Origin: Chloracidobacterium sp. UBA3360
Lineage (GTDB): Bacteria > Acidobacteriota > Blastocatellia > Pyrinomonadales > Pyrinomonadaceae
Length of the DNA: 11,989 bases
Assembly: GCA_002360555.1 (NCBI GenBank)
Contig: DEQS01000023.1
Coordinates: 1 to 11,989 of the forward strand
Reading direction: 5' to 3'
Positions 1-6,612 of this stretch are shown here, piece after piece (positions within the stretch are counted from its first letter, which is position 1; every line of letters starts with the position of its first letter). The position numbers and the translations under genes are program-made. The notes beneath the pieces were generated by a model that saw only the letters and a list, made by a program, of their open reading frames with translations, was not told the DNA's origin and did no database searches.

Positions 1-500
1 CTAAACAACTCAAACATTTCCTCAGCCAAAAACTCTATGTCGGTCTGAACGAATATCTTGCCGCCGGGTGAAAGTTTATCGACCACCGTCGCCACCAACT
101 CAGCATTGACCATCCGCCGTTTGGCGTGCCGTTTTTTGAACCATGGGTCGGGAAACTGAATCGTCACGGCTTGCAAGACACCATCCGGAACGTCAGCGAG
201 CAGTTGCCGGAGCCGTAGCATCGCGTTGCAAAAGACGTAATGCAGATTGTTTAGTTTTGCATCCTCCGCCAAACAATTGGCTTCTTCGACAAGCGGTTCT
301 CGTATCTCAACACCGAGAAAATTCCAAGCCGGTTCAGCCTCCGCCATCCGCAAAATGAACCGCCCACGAGCGCAGCCGATATCCAGATGCAGCGGCTTTG
401 CCGGATCGGCAAACAAAGCCGAGAGATCGACGGGCTCTAGCTCCTGCAAGTAGTACGGCGATAAGGGATTGACGTGTTGATGAACGCGAACGCGGGCCAT
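1..500 (-). CDS. trmB: tRNA (guanine-N7-)-methyltransferase, C-terminus cut by window edge
   Basis: This gene encodes the SAM-dependent enzyme that makes m7G46 in the tRNA variable loop in the cytoplasm. The translation starts MARVRVHQHVNPLSPYYLQ at an ATG (498-500) and stays open to base 3, giving 166 residues with no stop. The SAM-binding motif LDIGCARGRF lies at about residues 46-55, followed by NFLGVEIR, the usual second strand of the fold. FPDPWFKKRHAKRRMV is the family signature for tRNA binding and catalysis. The last visible residues, near QTDIEFLAEEMFELF, are where family members still have some tens of residues left. The start is 3 bp after the stop of the rhomboid gene, so it is probably co-transcribed with it. 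No clear Shine-Dalgarno sequence is visible, which fits translational coupling. The identification is firm; the C-terminus is not in the window. Confidence 0.95.
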   Translation of the reverse strand, partial: MARVRVHQHVNPLSPYYLQELEPVDLSALFADPAKPLHLDIGCARGRFILRMAEAEPAWNFLGVEIREPLVEEANCLAEDAKLNNLHYVFCNAMLRLRQLLADVPDGVLQAVTIQFPDPWFKKRHAKRRMVNAELVATVVDKLSPGGKIFVQTDIEFLAEEMFELF

Positions 501-503
501 ATT

Positions 504-1265
504 CTAGTGACCAGTAAACAAAAGGTACATTGTCAGGAATGAGGTGCAAATATATAAGCCAAGAGCCGCAAAACCAAGGGTTTTCGCGATTCCTCCGACA
601 ACACGTGGATCAGCATATTCATCAGTTGGTATTTGAAGAAAGCCATACACCGCACCCGTTAGTAGTCCGCCGATGTGACCAAAGTTATCGATTGATTGGT
701 ATAAAACAAGTCCGAAAACCAAGATAAAACCAATATTGACCAGCAAACTCTTTCGAAATTCCGGTGAAATGAACTGACGCCGTTGAAATGCATATACGGC
801 CAAATACCCAAGCAAGCCAACGATGCCGCCGGACGCTCCGACCGACGGTATATCAGGATTAAATACCAAACTCAATAAACCACCGCCGATGGCCGACAAC
901 ACAAAAACGATCGCCAAATGAGCCCTGTTTGAGAGCATCTCGAACAACTTTCCGAAACTATAAAATGCGTAACAGTTCATTCCGACATGCAAAACGCCGG
1001 AGTGAACCGTTGCTCCCGTAAGTATCCGCCAGTATTCGTGATTCTGAAGAAACGCCTGCTTATCGAACCCTGCAAAAAAAGACGAATAGCGATCCACACT
1101 CACGAAAGCCGGATCCTTGCTTGTCAGGAATTGAACAATAAAAACGGCAATAATGCAGCCGATCAAGATCGCCGTATAAAGCGGAAATGGCGAGATTGCC
1201 ACTACGGTTTGTTCGTGCGGATCTTGATTCTCTTCCGCTTCGTTATCCGTGTATTTAAGTGACAT
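504..1265 (-). CDS. Rhomboid family intramembrane serine protease
   Basis: The product is 253 residues and very hydrophobic, with about six to seven membrane segments (near residues 28-47, 88-106, 114-135, 143-160, 173-190, 194-213 and 228-250). It carries the complete rhomboid active-site set: His93 and Asn97 in HVGMNCYAF, the nucleophile Ser145 in SVGASGGIVG, and the general base His197 in NFGHIGGLLTG. By family knowledge such enzymes cleave transmembrane segments of membrane proteins inside the bilayer. The substrate cannot be told from sequence. The first 25 or so residues are acidic and hydrophilic (MSLKYTDNEAEENQDPHEQ), a short cytoplasmic tail. The gene starts 6 bp after the fabG stop and ends 3 bp before trmB, so it is mid-operon. 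With an intact dyad it should be an active protease, not an inactive homologue. I give no symbol because glpG and gluP types cannot be separated here. Confidence 0.93.
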   Translation of the reverse strand: MSLKYTDNEAEENQDPHEQTVVAISPFPLYTAILIGCIIAVFIVQFLTSKDPAFVSVDRYSSFFAGFDKQAFLQNHEYWRILTGATVHSGVLHVGMNCYAFYSFGKLFEMLSNRAHLAIVFVLSAIGGGLLSLVFNPDIPSVGASGGIVGLLGYLAVYAFQRRQFISPEFRKSLLVNIGFILVFGLVLYQSIDNFGHIGGLLTGAVYGFLQIPTDEYADPRVVGGIAKTLGFAALGLYICTSFLTMYLLFTGH

Positions 1266-1271
1266 TTTTAC

Positions 1272-2027
1272 TTACATCGCCAAGCCGCCGTCGGGCTGGA
1301 TGACCTGTCCGGTGATGTATGCTGCCGAAGGGGACAATAGGAAGCACGCGATTTCAGCGACTTCTGTAACATTGCCGAGCCGTCCGAGCGGGATCATTGC
1401 GAGGATCTTTTCGCGGTAATCGTCGTTCATCTCGCTCGCCATGTCGGTCTCGATGAGGCCGAGAGCGAGTGCATTGACGGTAACCTTTTTGCTGGCGATC
1501 TCTTTGGCAAGCGATTTTGTCAGGCCGATCATACCTGCTTTTGACGCCGAGTAATTTGACTGGCCGAGCATACCGACGACGCCTGAGATCGACGAGATAT
1601 TCAGTATCGAACCGCCATTCTCATTGCGCATCATCGGACGGATCGCAGCTTTGGAAAAATTCCACGCGCCCTTGAGATTGGTATCGATGACCGAATCCCA
1701 ATCTTCTTCTTTCATCCGTAGGATGAGTTGGTCGCGTGTGATGCCGGCGTTATTGACAAGGTAATCGACCGTGCCAAAAGCTTCTTTAACCGTGCCGACA
1801 AACTCCGCCGCCGCCTCGGTATTGGCTACGTCACACTGAGCGGCGATAGCCTGCACGCCAAGCTTTTCGACCTCTGCCTTTAACGCCTCAGCCTCGTCGG
1901 CGCTTTTCGAATAGTTAAATGCAACATTGCATCCACGCCGTGCCAGTTCCAACACGATCGCCTTGCCGATACCACGCGTACCGCCGGTGACGATCGCCGA
2001 TTTTCCTTCAAATTGTTTCTCGCTCAT
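1272..2027 (-). CDS. fabG: 3-oxoacyl-[acyl-carrier-protein] reductase (SDR family)
   Basis: This is a short-chain dehydrogenase/reductase of 251 residues, the normal FabG length. It would reduce 3-oxoacyl-ACP with NADPH in each round of fatty acid elongation. Visible motifs are the nucleotide-binding TGGTRGIG (14-21), CDV (65-67), VNNAGITRD (91-99), and the catalytic set Asn117, Ser146 (in NISSISG), Tyr159 and Lys163 (YSASK). The C-terminus ends in PDGGLAM, a usual FabG-type ending. The stretch after strand six reads VNALALGLIETDM, where most FabG proteins have a Pro-Gly pair (APGFIETDM), so the proline is missing. The ATG is 1 bp beyond the rph stop and is preceded by GAAAGGAT, a reasonable ribosome binding site inside the end of rph. 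The neighbours are not fatty-acid genes, so acetoacetyl-CoA reductase or another SDR role is possible, but FabG is the best call. Confidence 0.9.
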   Translation of the reverse strand: MSEKQFEGKSAIVTGGTRGIGKAIVLELARRGCNVAFNYSKSADEAEALKAEVEKLGVQAIAAQCDVANTEAAAEFVGTVKEAFGTVDYLVNNAGITRDQLILRMKEEDWDSVIDTNLKGAWNFSKAAIRPMMRNENGGSILNISSISGVVGMLGQSNYSASKAGMIGLTKSLAKEIASKKVTVNALALGLIETDMASEMNDDYREKILAMIPLGRLGNVTEVAEIACFLLSPSAAYITGQVIQPDGGLAM

Positions 2028-2028
2028 A

Positions 2029-2751
2029 TTATCCTTTCAACGCGTTGCGTTGGATCTCAAATAAATTATTAACGCCGATCTCAGCGAGCACAAGCATTTC
2101 GTCCATTTGCTCGCGGGTAAAAGGCTCGCGTTCGGCGGTACCTTGGATCTCGATAAATTTGCCGGCCCCGGTGCAAACGATGTTCATATCGACATCGGCG
2201 GTCGAGTCTTCGGTGTAGGCGAGATCGAGTATCGTCGTGCCCTCGATAACGCCGACGCTGACGGCCGCGACCTCGCTGATGATCGGGTTGGTCTTGATAG
2301 TTCCCTGTTTTACGAGCTTGCGACAAGCCAGAGCTAACGCAACATACGCACCCGTGATCGACGCGCAGCGCGTTCCGCCGTCTGCCTGGATGACGTCACA
2401 ATCAAGATATATCTGTCGTTCACCAAGCAATTTTGTATCAACCACCGCCCGCAAACTGCGGCCGATCAGCCTCTGAATTTCCTGCGTCCGTCCCGACGGT
2501 CCGTTTTTTGTTTCACGCTGAGTACGCGTATTGGTCGCACGAGGCAGCATCGAATACTCCGCTGTCACCCAGCCTAAACCCTTATTCCGCATAAACATCG
2601 GCACACGATCCTCGACCGATGCGGTACAGATGACCTTGGTCCCGCCGACCTCAATGAGAGCCGAGCCTTCGGCATACGGCGAAATATTCGGCGTGATCTT
2701 GGTATTGCGGATCTGGTCGTGGGTGCGGTTGTCTTGTCTTGTATATGTCAT
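2029..2751 (-). CDS. rph: Ribonuclease PH
   Basis: This is a phosphorolytic 3'-5' exoribonuclease that trims the 3' ends of tRNA precursors, releasing nucleoside diphosphates; family members form hexameric rings. From the ATG at 2749-2751 the protein is 240 residues, the normal length (the E. coli enzyme is about 238). The beginning, MTYTRQDNRTHDQIRNTKIT, lines up with the usual RxDgRxxdQlRxvkIt start. Signature elements are GRTQEIQRLIGRSLRAVVD (about 87-105), the phosphate-contacting GGTR (125-128), and the acidic patch LDLAYTEDSTADVDMN (175-190). An in-frame GTG at 2776-2778 would add nine residues, but these are encoded by the upstream palindrome and do not match the family, so I chose the internal ATG. 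No strong Shine-Dalgarno sequence is seen. The stop is 1 bp before fabG. Confidence 0.95.
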   Translation of the reverse strand: MTYTRQDNRTHDQIRNTKITPNISPYAEGSALIEVGGTKVICTASVEDRVPMFMRNKGLGWVTAEYSMLPRATNTRTQRETKNGPSGRTQEIQRLIGRSLRAVVDTKLLGERQIYLDCDVIQADGGTRCASITGAYVALALACRKLVKQGTIKTNPIISEVAAVSVGVIEGTTILDLAYTEDSTADVDMNIVCTGAGKFIEIQGTAEREPFTREQMDEMLVLAEIGVNNLFEIQRNALKG

Positions 2752-2762
2752 TATGAAAAATT

Positions 2763-2835
2763 GTCCACAGATAAACACAGATGGACACAGATTATTAAGT
2801 TTCAGATCGGTGTTTATCTGTGTTCATCTGTGGAC
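2763..2835. repeat. Intergenic imperfect palindrome built of 10-bp modules
   Basis: Two 30-nt arms (2763-2792 and 2806-2835) are reverse complements with about 4 mismatches, around a 13-nt loop. Each arm is itself a run of CACAGAT modules repeating every 10 bp, with the spacers changing. The element fills the gap between the murI stop and the rph start almost exactly. As RNA it would form a long hairpin upstream of rph. There is no terminal T-run, so it is not a typical intrinsic terminator. Similar CCACAGAT-type spacers are known from many bacterial genomes, and their role is unsettled. Confidence 0.85.
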
Positions 2836-2837
2836 AC

Positions 2838-3704
2838 CTATTTCTTTAGCTCATCAACGCCGTACACCTCGATAGCTTCGAGCTTTGACGGTTTCGTTCC
2901 TAAAAATCTCTCAGCGACGCGGGCAAATCTATCGGCAGCGTCGGTTACGTAAAAATGGTCGAGGTCGTCGCACAGCTCGCGTTTGCCGCTGACCGCATTC
3001 GGATTTTCGAGGCCTTTTTCCTTTAACAGGGCCGCCACCTCGTCCGCGGTCGCCTCGCCGGAATCGACAAGTTTAACATTTTCACCCACCGTTTGCTGTA
3101 TCACATTCCGAAGTATCGGGTAATGCGTACAGCCGAGCACAAGCGCGTCCGGTGCAAAATCTTTCATCGCCGCGAGATATTTTGCTGCGATCGAAAACGT
3201 CTCCGGCTCGCTCGTCCAATTCTCCTCGGCAAGCGGTACAAACAACGGACACCCGGCCTGCATAACCTCTGCCGTTTCGGACGCACGGCGGATGGCTTCG
3301 TAATAAGCGTTACTCGCAACGGTCGCCTCGGTCGCGATGACGCCTATTTTAGCGTGTGGGTTGTCTTTAGTGATCTCAACCGCCTTACGCCCGCCGGGTC
3401 CAATGACGCCCACAACATCGAGTCCGATCTTTTTGCGGATCTTTGGCAGAGCGAGAGCGGACGCGGTGTTGCACGCAACAACGAGCATCTTTATCCCGCG
3501 TGAAGCGAGAAAAACAGAGTTCTCGATCGCATACCGCTCGACCGTAGCCATCGATTTGGTTCCATAAGGCACGCGGGCGGTGTCGCCCAAATAAATAAAA
3601 TGTTCATTCGGCAAACGGTCATGCAAAGCGCGATAAACCGTCAGGCCGCCGACGCCCGAATCAAAGATGCCGATCGGCATTTCGCTGATAGATCTATTGC
3701 TCAT
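2838..3704 (-). CDS. murI: Glutamate racemase
   Basis: The enzyme interconverts L- and D-glutamate without a cofactor and supplies D-Glu for peptidoglycan. Counting from the longest possible start (ATG at 3720-3722, 294 residues), the visible motifs are PIGIFDSGVGGLTV with the catalytic Asp21, YLGDTARVPYG, the first catalytic cysteine Cys84 in VVACNTASA, and the second, Cys198, in LGCTHYPIL, followed by His200. Three in-frame ATGs are possible: 3722, 3704 and 3680. I chose 3704 (MSNRSISEMPIGIF, 288 residues) because the six extra residues of the longest form (MLITLV) look unlike the family. No start has a good ribosome binding site, so this remains uncertain. A perfect hairpin covers the first two ATGs. 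ssrA lies upstream, and rph follows after an 86-bp spacer that is mostly palindrome. Confidence 0.95.
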   Translation of the reverse strand: MSNRSISEMPIGIFDSGVGGLTVYRALHDRLPNEHFIYLGDTARVPYGTKSMATVERYAIENSVFLASRGIKMLVVACNTASALALPKIRKKIGLDVVGVIGPGGRKAVEITKDNPHAKIGVIATEATVASNAYYEAIRRASETAEVMQAGCPLFVPLAEENWTSEPETFSIAAKYLAAMKDFAPDALVLGCTHYPILRNVIQQTVGENVKLVDSGEATADEVAALLKEKGLENPNAVSGKRELCDDLDHFYVTDAADRFARVAERFLGTKPSKLEAIEVYGVDELKK

Positions 3705-3720
3705 TACCAAAGTAATGAGC
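3699..3720. promoter_or_regulatory. Perfect 9-bp hairpin at the 5' end of murI
   Basis: GCTCATTAC and GTAATGAGC form a perfect inverted repeat around a 4-nt loop (caaa on the plus strand). In the murI transcript it would hide the ATG at 3704 in one arm and touch the one at 3722. If translation starts at 3680 it would lie in the leader, 18 nt upstream. No T-run follows, so it is not a standard terminator. A role in control of murI translation is only an inference. Confidence 0.5.
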
Positions 3721-3722
3721 AT

Positions 3723-3774
3723 AACGCCGTAGCGTCACAAAATCCAAGATCTGAAATTTGATATTTGAAAAAGA
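3723..3774 (-). other. ssrA-murI spacer with AT-rich heptamer repeat
   Basis: This 52-bp gap follows the encoded CCA of the tmRNA. On the minus strand it starts with a short T-run (TCTTTTTC) and then three loose heptamers (TCAAATA, TCAAATT, TCAGATC). The T-run could contribute to 3' end formation of ssrA, but no separate GC-rich terminator stem is present. I see no gene and no convincing promoter here. Confidence 0.35.
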
Positions 3775-4148
3775 TGGTGGAGGCGGCGGGAATCGAACCC
3801 GCATCCAAAGGTTGCGACCAGTAAAATCTACACGTTTAGTCGATTCACTTGAATTTCGCCATCAGAGAGCAGATGAATCGACAAGACCTCTCCGACAGCT
3901 AACCCGGCTAACTTTAAGCCGCGTCCGCAGGTGGTGGACGCGCCCGAGCCCGAACTATTTTATGCCTTATCCGGTCGCATCAGGCAAGACTTCCGGTAAG
4001 ACACTTCTGGTTTAGAGTTAACTAAGCAGCAAGAGCTAATTCTTGATTAGCATTTGTGTTTGTATAGTTTTGTTAACGAGCTCACCATACAAAAGCCCGA
4101 CGTGCATTCAAAGATCTATACAAGCCCCTGTCGAAGCCTGTCGCCCCC
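3775..4148 (-). ncRNA. ssrA: Transfer-messenger RNA (tmRNA)
   Basis: tmRNA rescues stalled ribosomes: its tRNA-like part carries alanine and its mRNA-like part adds a degradation tag. The 5' end GGGGGCG (4142-4148) pairs with CGCCTCC (3779-3785) in a 7-bp acceptor stem with one G-U pair. These are followed by discriminator A (3778) and an encoded CCA (3775-3777). The T-arm has a 5-bp stem (3786-3790 with 3798-3802) around the loop TTCGATT. The 5' region has the typical GGCTTCGACAGGGGC. A tag reading frame ends in ANQELALAA followed by TAG at 4022-4024. The total of about 374 nt is normal for one-piece tmRNA. The GC-rich segment near 3900-3950 fits the pseudoknot region. This is not a tRNA: there is no anticodon arm between the D-like and T arms. 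Confidence 0.96.
4022..4072 (-). other. tmRNA proteolysis-tag reading frame
   Basis: Read on the minus strand, this frame encodes QNYTNTNANQELALAA and then TAG, bounded upstream by an in-frame TAA (4073-4075). The C-terminal LALAA is the usual protease-recognition end (ClpXP type) of ssrA tags. The resume codon cannot be fixed by eye: no clear Ala or Gly codon opens the frame, and the tag may start at any of the first few codons. Confidence 0.75.
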
Positions 4149-4220
4149 ATCGAGGAAGACTAGTCTACGTTATTTGGATGAAGATTGAAAGGTTTGCGTT
4201 GGAATCAATTGCCGTTAAAC
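4149..4220 (-). promoter_or_regulatory. Probable ssrA promoter region
   Basis: This is the 72-bp gap between the TPR gene stop and the tmRNA 5' end. A weak sigma-70-like pair can be drawn on the minus strand: TTTCAA, 17 bp, TAGACT, ending about 13 bp before the mature 5' end. It matches only 3/6 and 4/6 of consensus, so this is a candidate. An independent promoter is expected because tmRNA is abundant. Confidence 0.3.
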
Positions 4221-5108
4221 CTATTTCGGCAAAGATGTGAGTTGAGTCGCTTTCTTTTCATCAGCAACCGCTAGGTCGTCTTTCTTTATTCCTCGGTAGG
4301 CTTTTGCGCGAGCCTTATAGGCCCCAGCATTATTTGGGTACATAGCTATGACCCTTGTAAAATCCTCAACTGCCTTCTGAGCACTACCAGAATAAAAATG
4401 AGCGAGACCACGATTCATGAGGCCATCGGCTAAGTAAACAGGATTGTCCTGCAAAAGCGCAATATATTTATCATAGTCAGCAATAGCCTTAGCAAATTCG
4501 CTCTTACCGGAGTACATGAACCCACGATTGTAATAGGATTCTGTGTCGTTCGGGTCGACTTCGATCGCTTTTGAAAACGCCTTTATTGCTTCATCAGGTT
4601 TGGACTGTTCAGCCAGCGCGTTACCACGTCCGGCATAAGCAGGTGCGTACTTCGGGTCTAAAATGATAGCTCTATCATAATCTGCTATCGCCTGATCGTA
4701 TTTCTTTAAATCGACCGAAGCATTACCACGGTTAAAAAGGAAAATAGGAGATTTAGGGTTCAACTCGATCGCCTTTGTATAATCTGTATAGGCGAGGTCT
4801 GGACGCTTCGAAGCCCGGTAACAAATGCCGCGATTATTGTAGCCGTCCGCCGCAAATTCGGCCTTCAAACCCGGGATCGAAACATACATACTAAACGACT
4901 CTATAGCCTCGTTATAAGCTCTACTTCTCTGGAGAACGATTCCAATGTTGTAATAATTTTCAGGGTTCTTCGGATCATCTTTCAACGCCTTAGAAACCAC
5001 GTCGAGCTGACATTTATAATCTCTTTCAGGGCACCCCCAAGACTGAGCGGAAACTGTGGGTACCAATAAGAATAGAAAACACGCAAAAAATAGGCCAATT
5101 CGTTTCAT
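4221..5108 (-). CDS. Exported tetratricopeptide-repeat (TPR) protein
   Basis: This protein of 295 residues has a clear secretion signal: MKR, a hydrophobic core (about 4-17), and VSAQS as a probable signal peptidase I site near residues 21-22. Most of the rest is TPR repeats, roughly six units from residue 45 to 285. Examples are PENYYNIGIVLQRSRAYNEA, NNRGICYRASKRPDLAY, FNRGNASVDLKKYDQAIADY and YYNRGFMYSGKSEFAKAIAD. Such repeats bind other proteins; no enzymatic domain is visible. Two cysteines just after the signal (in WGCPERDYKCQ) could pair in the periplasm. The ATG overlaps the purF stop by one base (TAATG), and a GGAG ribosome binding site lies about 8 nt upstream inside purF, so translation is probably coupled to purF. 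Its function is unknown, and linkage to purine synthesis may be only transcriptional. Confidence 0.9.
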   Translation of the reverse strand: MKRIGLFFACFLFLLVPTVSAQSWGCPERDYKCQLDVVSKALKDDPKNPENYYNIGIVLQRSRAYNEAIESFSMYVSIPGLKAEFAADGYNNRGICYRASKRPDLAYTDYTKAIELNPKSPIFLFNRGNASVDLKKYDQAIADYDRAIILDPKYAPAYAGRGNALAEQSKPDEAIKAFSKAIEVDPNDTESYYNRGFMYSGKSEFAKAIADYDKYIALLQDNPVYLADGLMNRGLAHFYSGSAQKAVEDFTRVIAMYPNNAGAYKARAKAYRGIKKDDLAVADEKKATQLTSLPK

Positions 5109-6517
5109 TAGAGTTCTCCGTTAACCTGGTGAAAAGCAGATACAGATTGGGCGATGAGCGTCGGGTATTTGCCGCTCCAGCAGGCGTTGCAGGTGGTTGC
5201 GGGATCGAGGCCGATGGCTTCGAGCATTCCTGTTAAGGAGAGGTAGCCGAGACTGTCGGCACCGATGTATTCGCGGACCTCTTCGACATTCATATTGGCG
5301 GCGATGAGGTCTTTGCGGTCGGGTGTATCGACTCCGTAGTAGCACGAGTGGGCGGTCGGCGGGCACGAGATACGCATGTGGACCTCGGCGGCACCGGCTT
5401 CGCGGACCATCTCGACGATCTTTTTCGATGTCGTCCCGCGAACGATCGAATCGTCAACGAGCACAATGCGGTTGCCGTTTATGAGGTCTTTGATCGGATT
5501 GAGTTTTAGCCGCACGCCAAATGAACGGATCGATTGCGAAGGCTCGATAAACGTCCGGCCGACGTAATGATTGCGGATGATCGCCTGACGAAAATTAATG
5601 CCCGACCAACGTGCGTAACCGATAGCGGCGGCGACGCCGGAATCGGGCACGGGCACGACGAGGTCGGCTTCGACGGGGTGTTCGGCGGCGAGCTGTTTAC
5701 CCATCTTGTGACGCGATTCGTTGACCGAGCGGCCAAAGATTATCGAATCGGGCCGCGAAAAATACACATGCTCAAATGTGCAGACTGCGTGCTTTTTAAC
5801 CTCAAAAGGCTTTGAAGAATGCAGCCCGTCGGCGTCGATGATGAGCATTTCACCCGGCTCGACCTCACGGACATATTCGGCGTCTATCAAGTCAAACGCA
5901 CACGTCTCTGACGCGACGCACCAGGCACCTTGAAACCTGCCCAGAACGAGCGGCCGAAAACCCCGCGGATCGCGAACGGCGATCAAAGCCGTAGGCGTTA
6001 AAAACAGCAGCGAAAATGCGCCTTCGGTTATCGCGAGAACTTTTTTGATAGCATCGACGGCGTCTTTGGCAGGCGTGCGGGCGATCCCGTGGAGGATGGT
6101 TTCCGTGTCGGATGTCGATGAAAATATGGCCCCGTCACGCTCAAGTTCGCGGCGGCGGGCCTCGGCGAAGGGCAGATTGCCGTTATGACAAACGGCGATC
6201 TTGCCGTGCTGGCACGTCACCGAAAACGGCTGCACCTCGTCAAGCGTATTCTTGCCGGCGGTCGAGTATCGCGTGTGGCCGATGGCAGATGTACCGGTCA
6301 GCTTTTTCAAAACGTCGGGATTCAGGACATCAGCGACAAGCCCGACCTCGCGATATTGCAGCAGCTCGCCGCCCTCAGCAGTCACGATACCGCACGCTTC
6401 TTGCCCCCGATGCTGCAAGGCAAACAGCCCAAGCTGCGTCAGCGTCGACGCCTCAGCATGGCCAAAGATGCCAAAAATACCGCATTCTTCGTGAAGTTTG
6501 TCGAGAGCCAGATCCAT
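5108..6517 (-). CDS. purF: Amidophosphoribosyltransferase (glutamine PRPP amidotransferase)
   Basis: This is the first committed enzyme of de novo purine synthesis, making phosphoribosylamine from PRPP and glutamine. It has 469 residues. An 11-residue propeptide (MDLALDKLHEE) precedes Cys12, the N-terminal nucleophile of the glutaminase domain (CGIFGIFGHAEAS); a propeptide of this length is characteristic of the Bacillus subtilis type. HTRYSTAG and CHNGNL follow. The synthase domain shows PVPDSGVAAAIGYA and the PRPP loop IVLVDDSIVRGTTSKK (361-376). Cysteines 246 (HAVCTFEHVYF), 392 (AHSCYYG), 443 and 446 (TCNACWSGKYP) match the four ligands of the 4Fe-4S cluster in the Bacillus-type enzyme, so an oxygen-sensitive cluster is likely. 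The gene starts after a repeat-filled spacer and overlaps the next gene by one base. No other purine gene is in the window. Confidence 0.96.
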   Translation of the reverse strand: MDLALDKLHEECGIFGIFGHAEASTLTQLGLFALQHRGQEACGIVTAEGGELLQYREVGLVADVLNPDVLKKLTGTSAIGHTRYSTAGKNTLDEVQPFSVTCQHGKIAVCHNGNLPFAEARRRELERDGAIFSSTSDTETILHGIARTPAKDAVDAIKKVLAITEGAFSLLFLTPTALIAVRDPRGFRPLVLGRFQGAWCVASETCAFDLIDAEYVREVEPGEMLIIDADGLHSSKPFEVKKHAVCTFEHVYFSRPDSIIFGRSVNESRHKMGKQLAAEHPVEADLVVPVPDSGVAAAIGYARWSGINFRQAIIRNHYVGRTFIEPSQSIRSFGVRLKLNPIKDLINGNRIVLVDDSIVRGTTSKKIVEMVREAGAAEVHMRISCPPTAHSCYYGVDTPDRKDLIAANMNVEEVREYIGADSLGYLSLTGMLEAIGLDPATTCNACWSGKYPTLIAQSVSAFHQVNGEL

Positions 6518-6612
6518 TTACTTACTATCTTAAAACAATTCACCGCCGAGGCACAGAGCGAAGATTTTTTTGCCGCAGATTTACGCAGATATTCAAAAGA
6601 CTCCGGTCCGCG
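6518..6612. repeat. Spacer with decayed short-period repeats
   Basis: This gap between the oxidoreductase stop and the purF start holds recognisable repeat modules: CGCAGATTTA followed by CGCAGATATT (10-bp period, about 6574-6593), CACCGCCGAGGCACAGAGCG (about 6541-6560), and TCCGCGCTA followed by TCCGCGAAG (9-bp period, about 6607-6624), which runs into the end of the oxidoreductase gene. The arms are not complementary to one another, so this looks like a composite or decayed form of the cleaner palindromes elsewhere in the window. The purF promoter may lie in the AT-rich part next to purF; I cannot place it with confidence. Confidence 0.5.

Noticed and set aside
2752..2778. N-terminal extension of rph from the GTG at 2776-2778
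   Set aside because: The extra residues are encoded by the intergenic palindrome and do not match RNase PH; the ATG at 2749-2751 gives the family length.
3758..4015. Plus-strand ORF starting MIFEKDGGGGGNRTRIQ
   Set aside because: It is antisense to the tmRNA 3' half; the GGNRTRI string is the well-known false translation of a T-arm.
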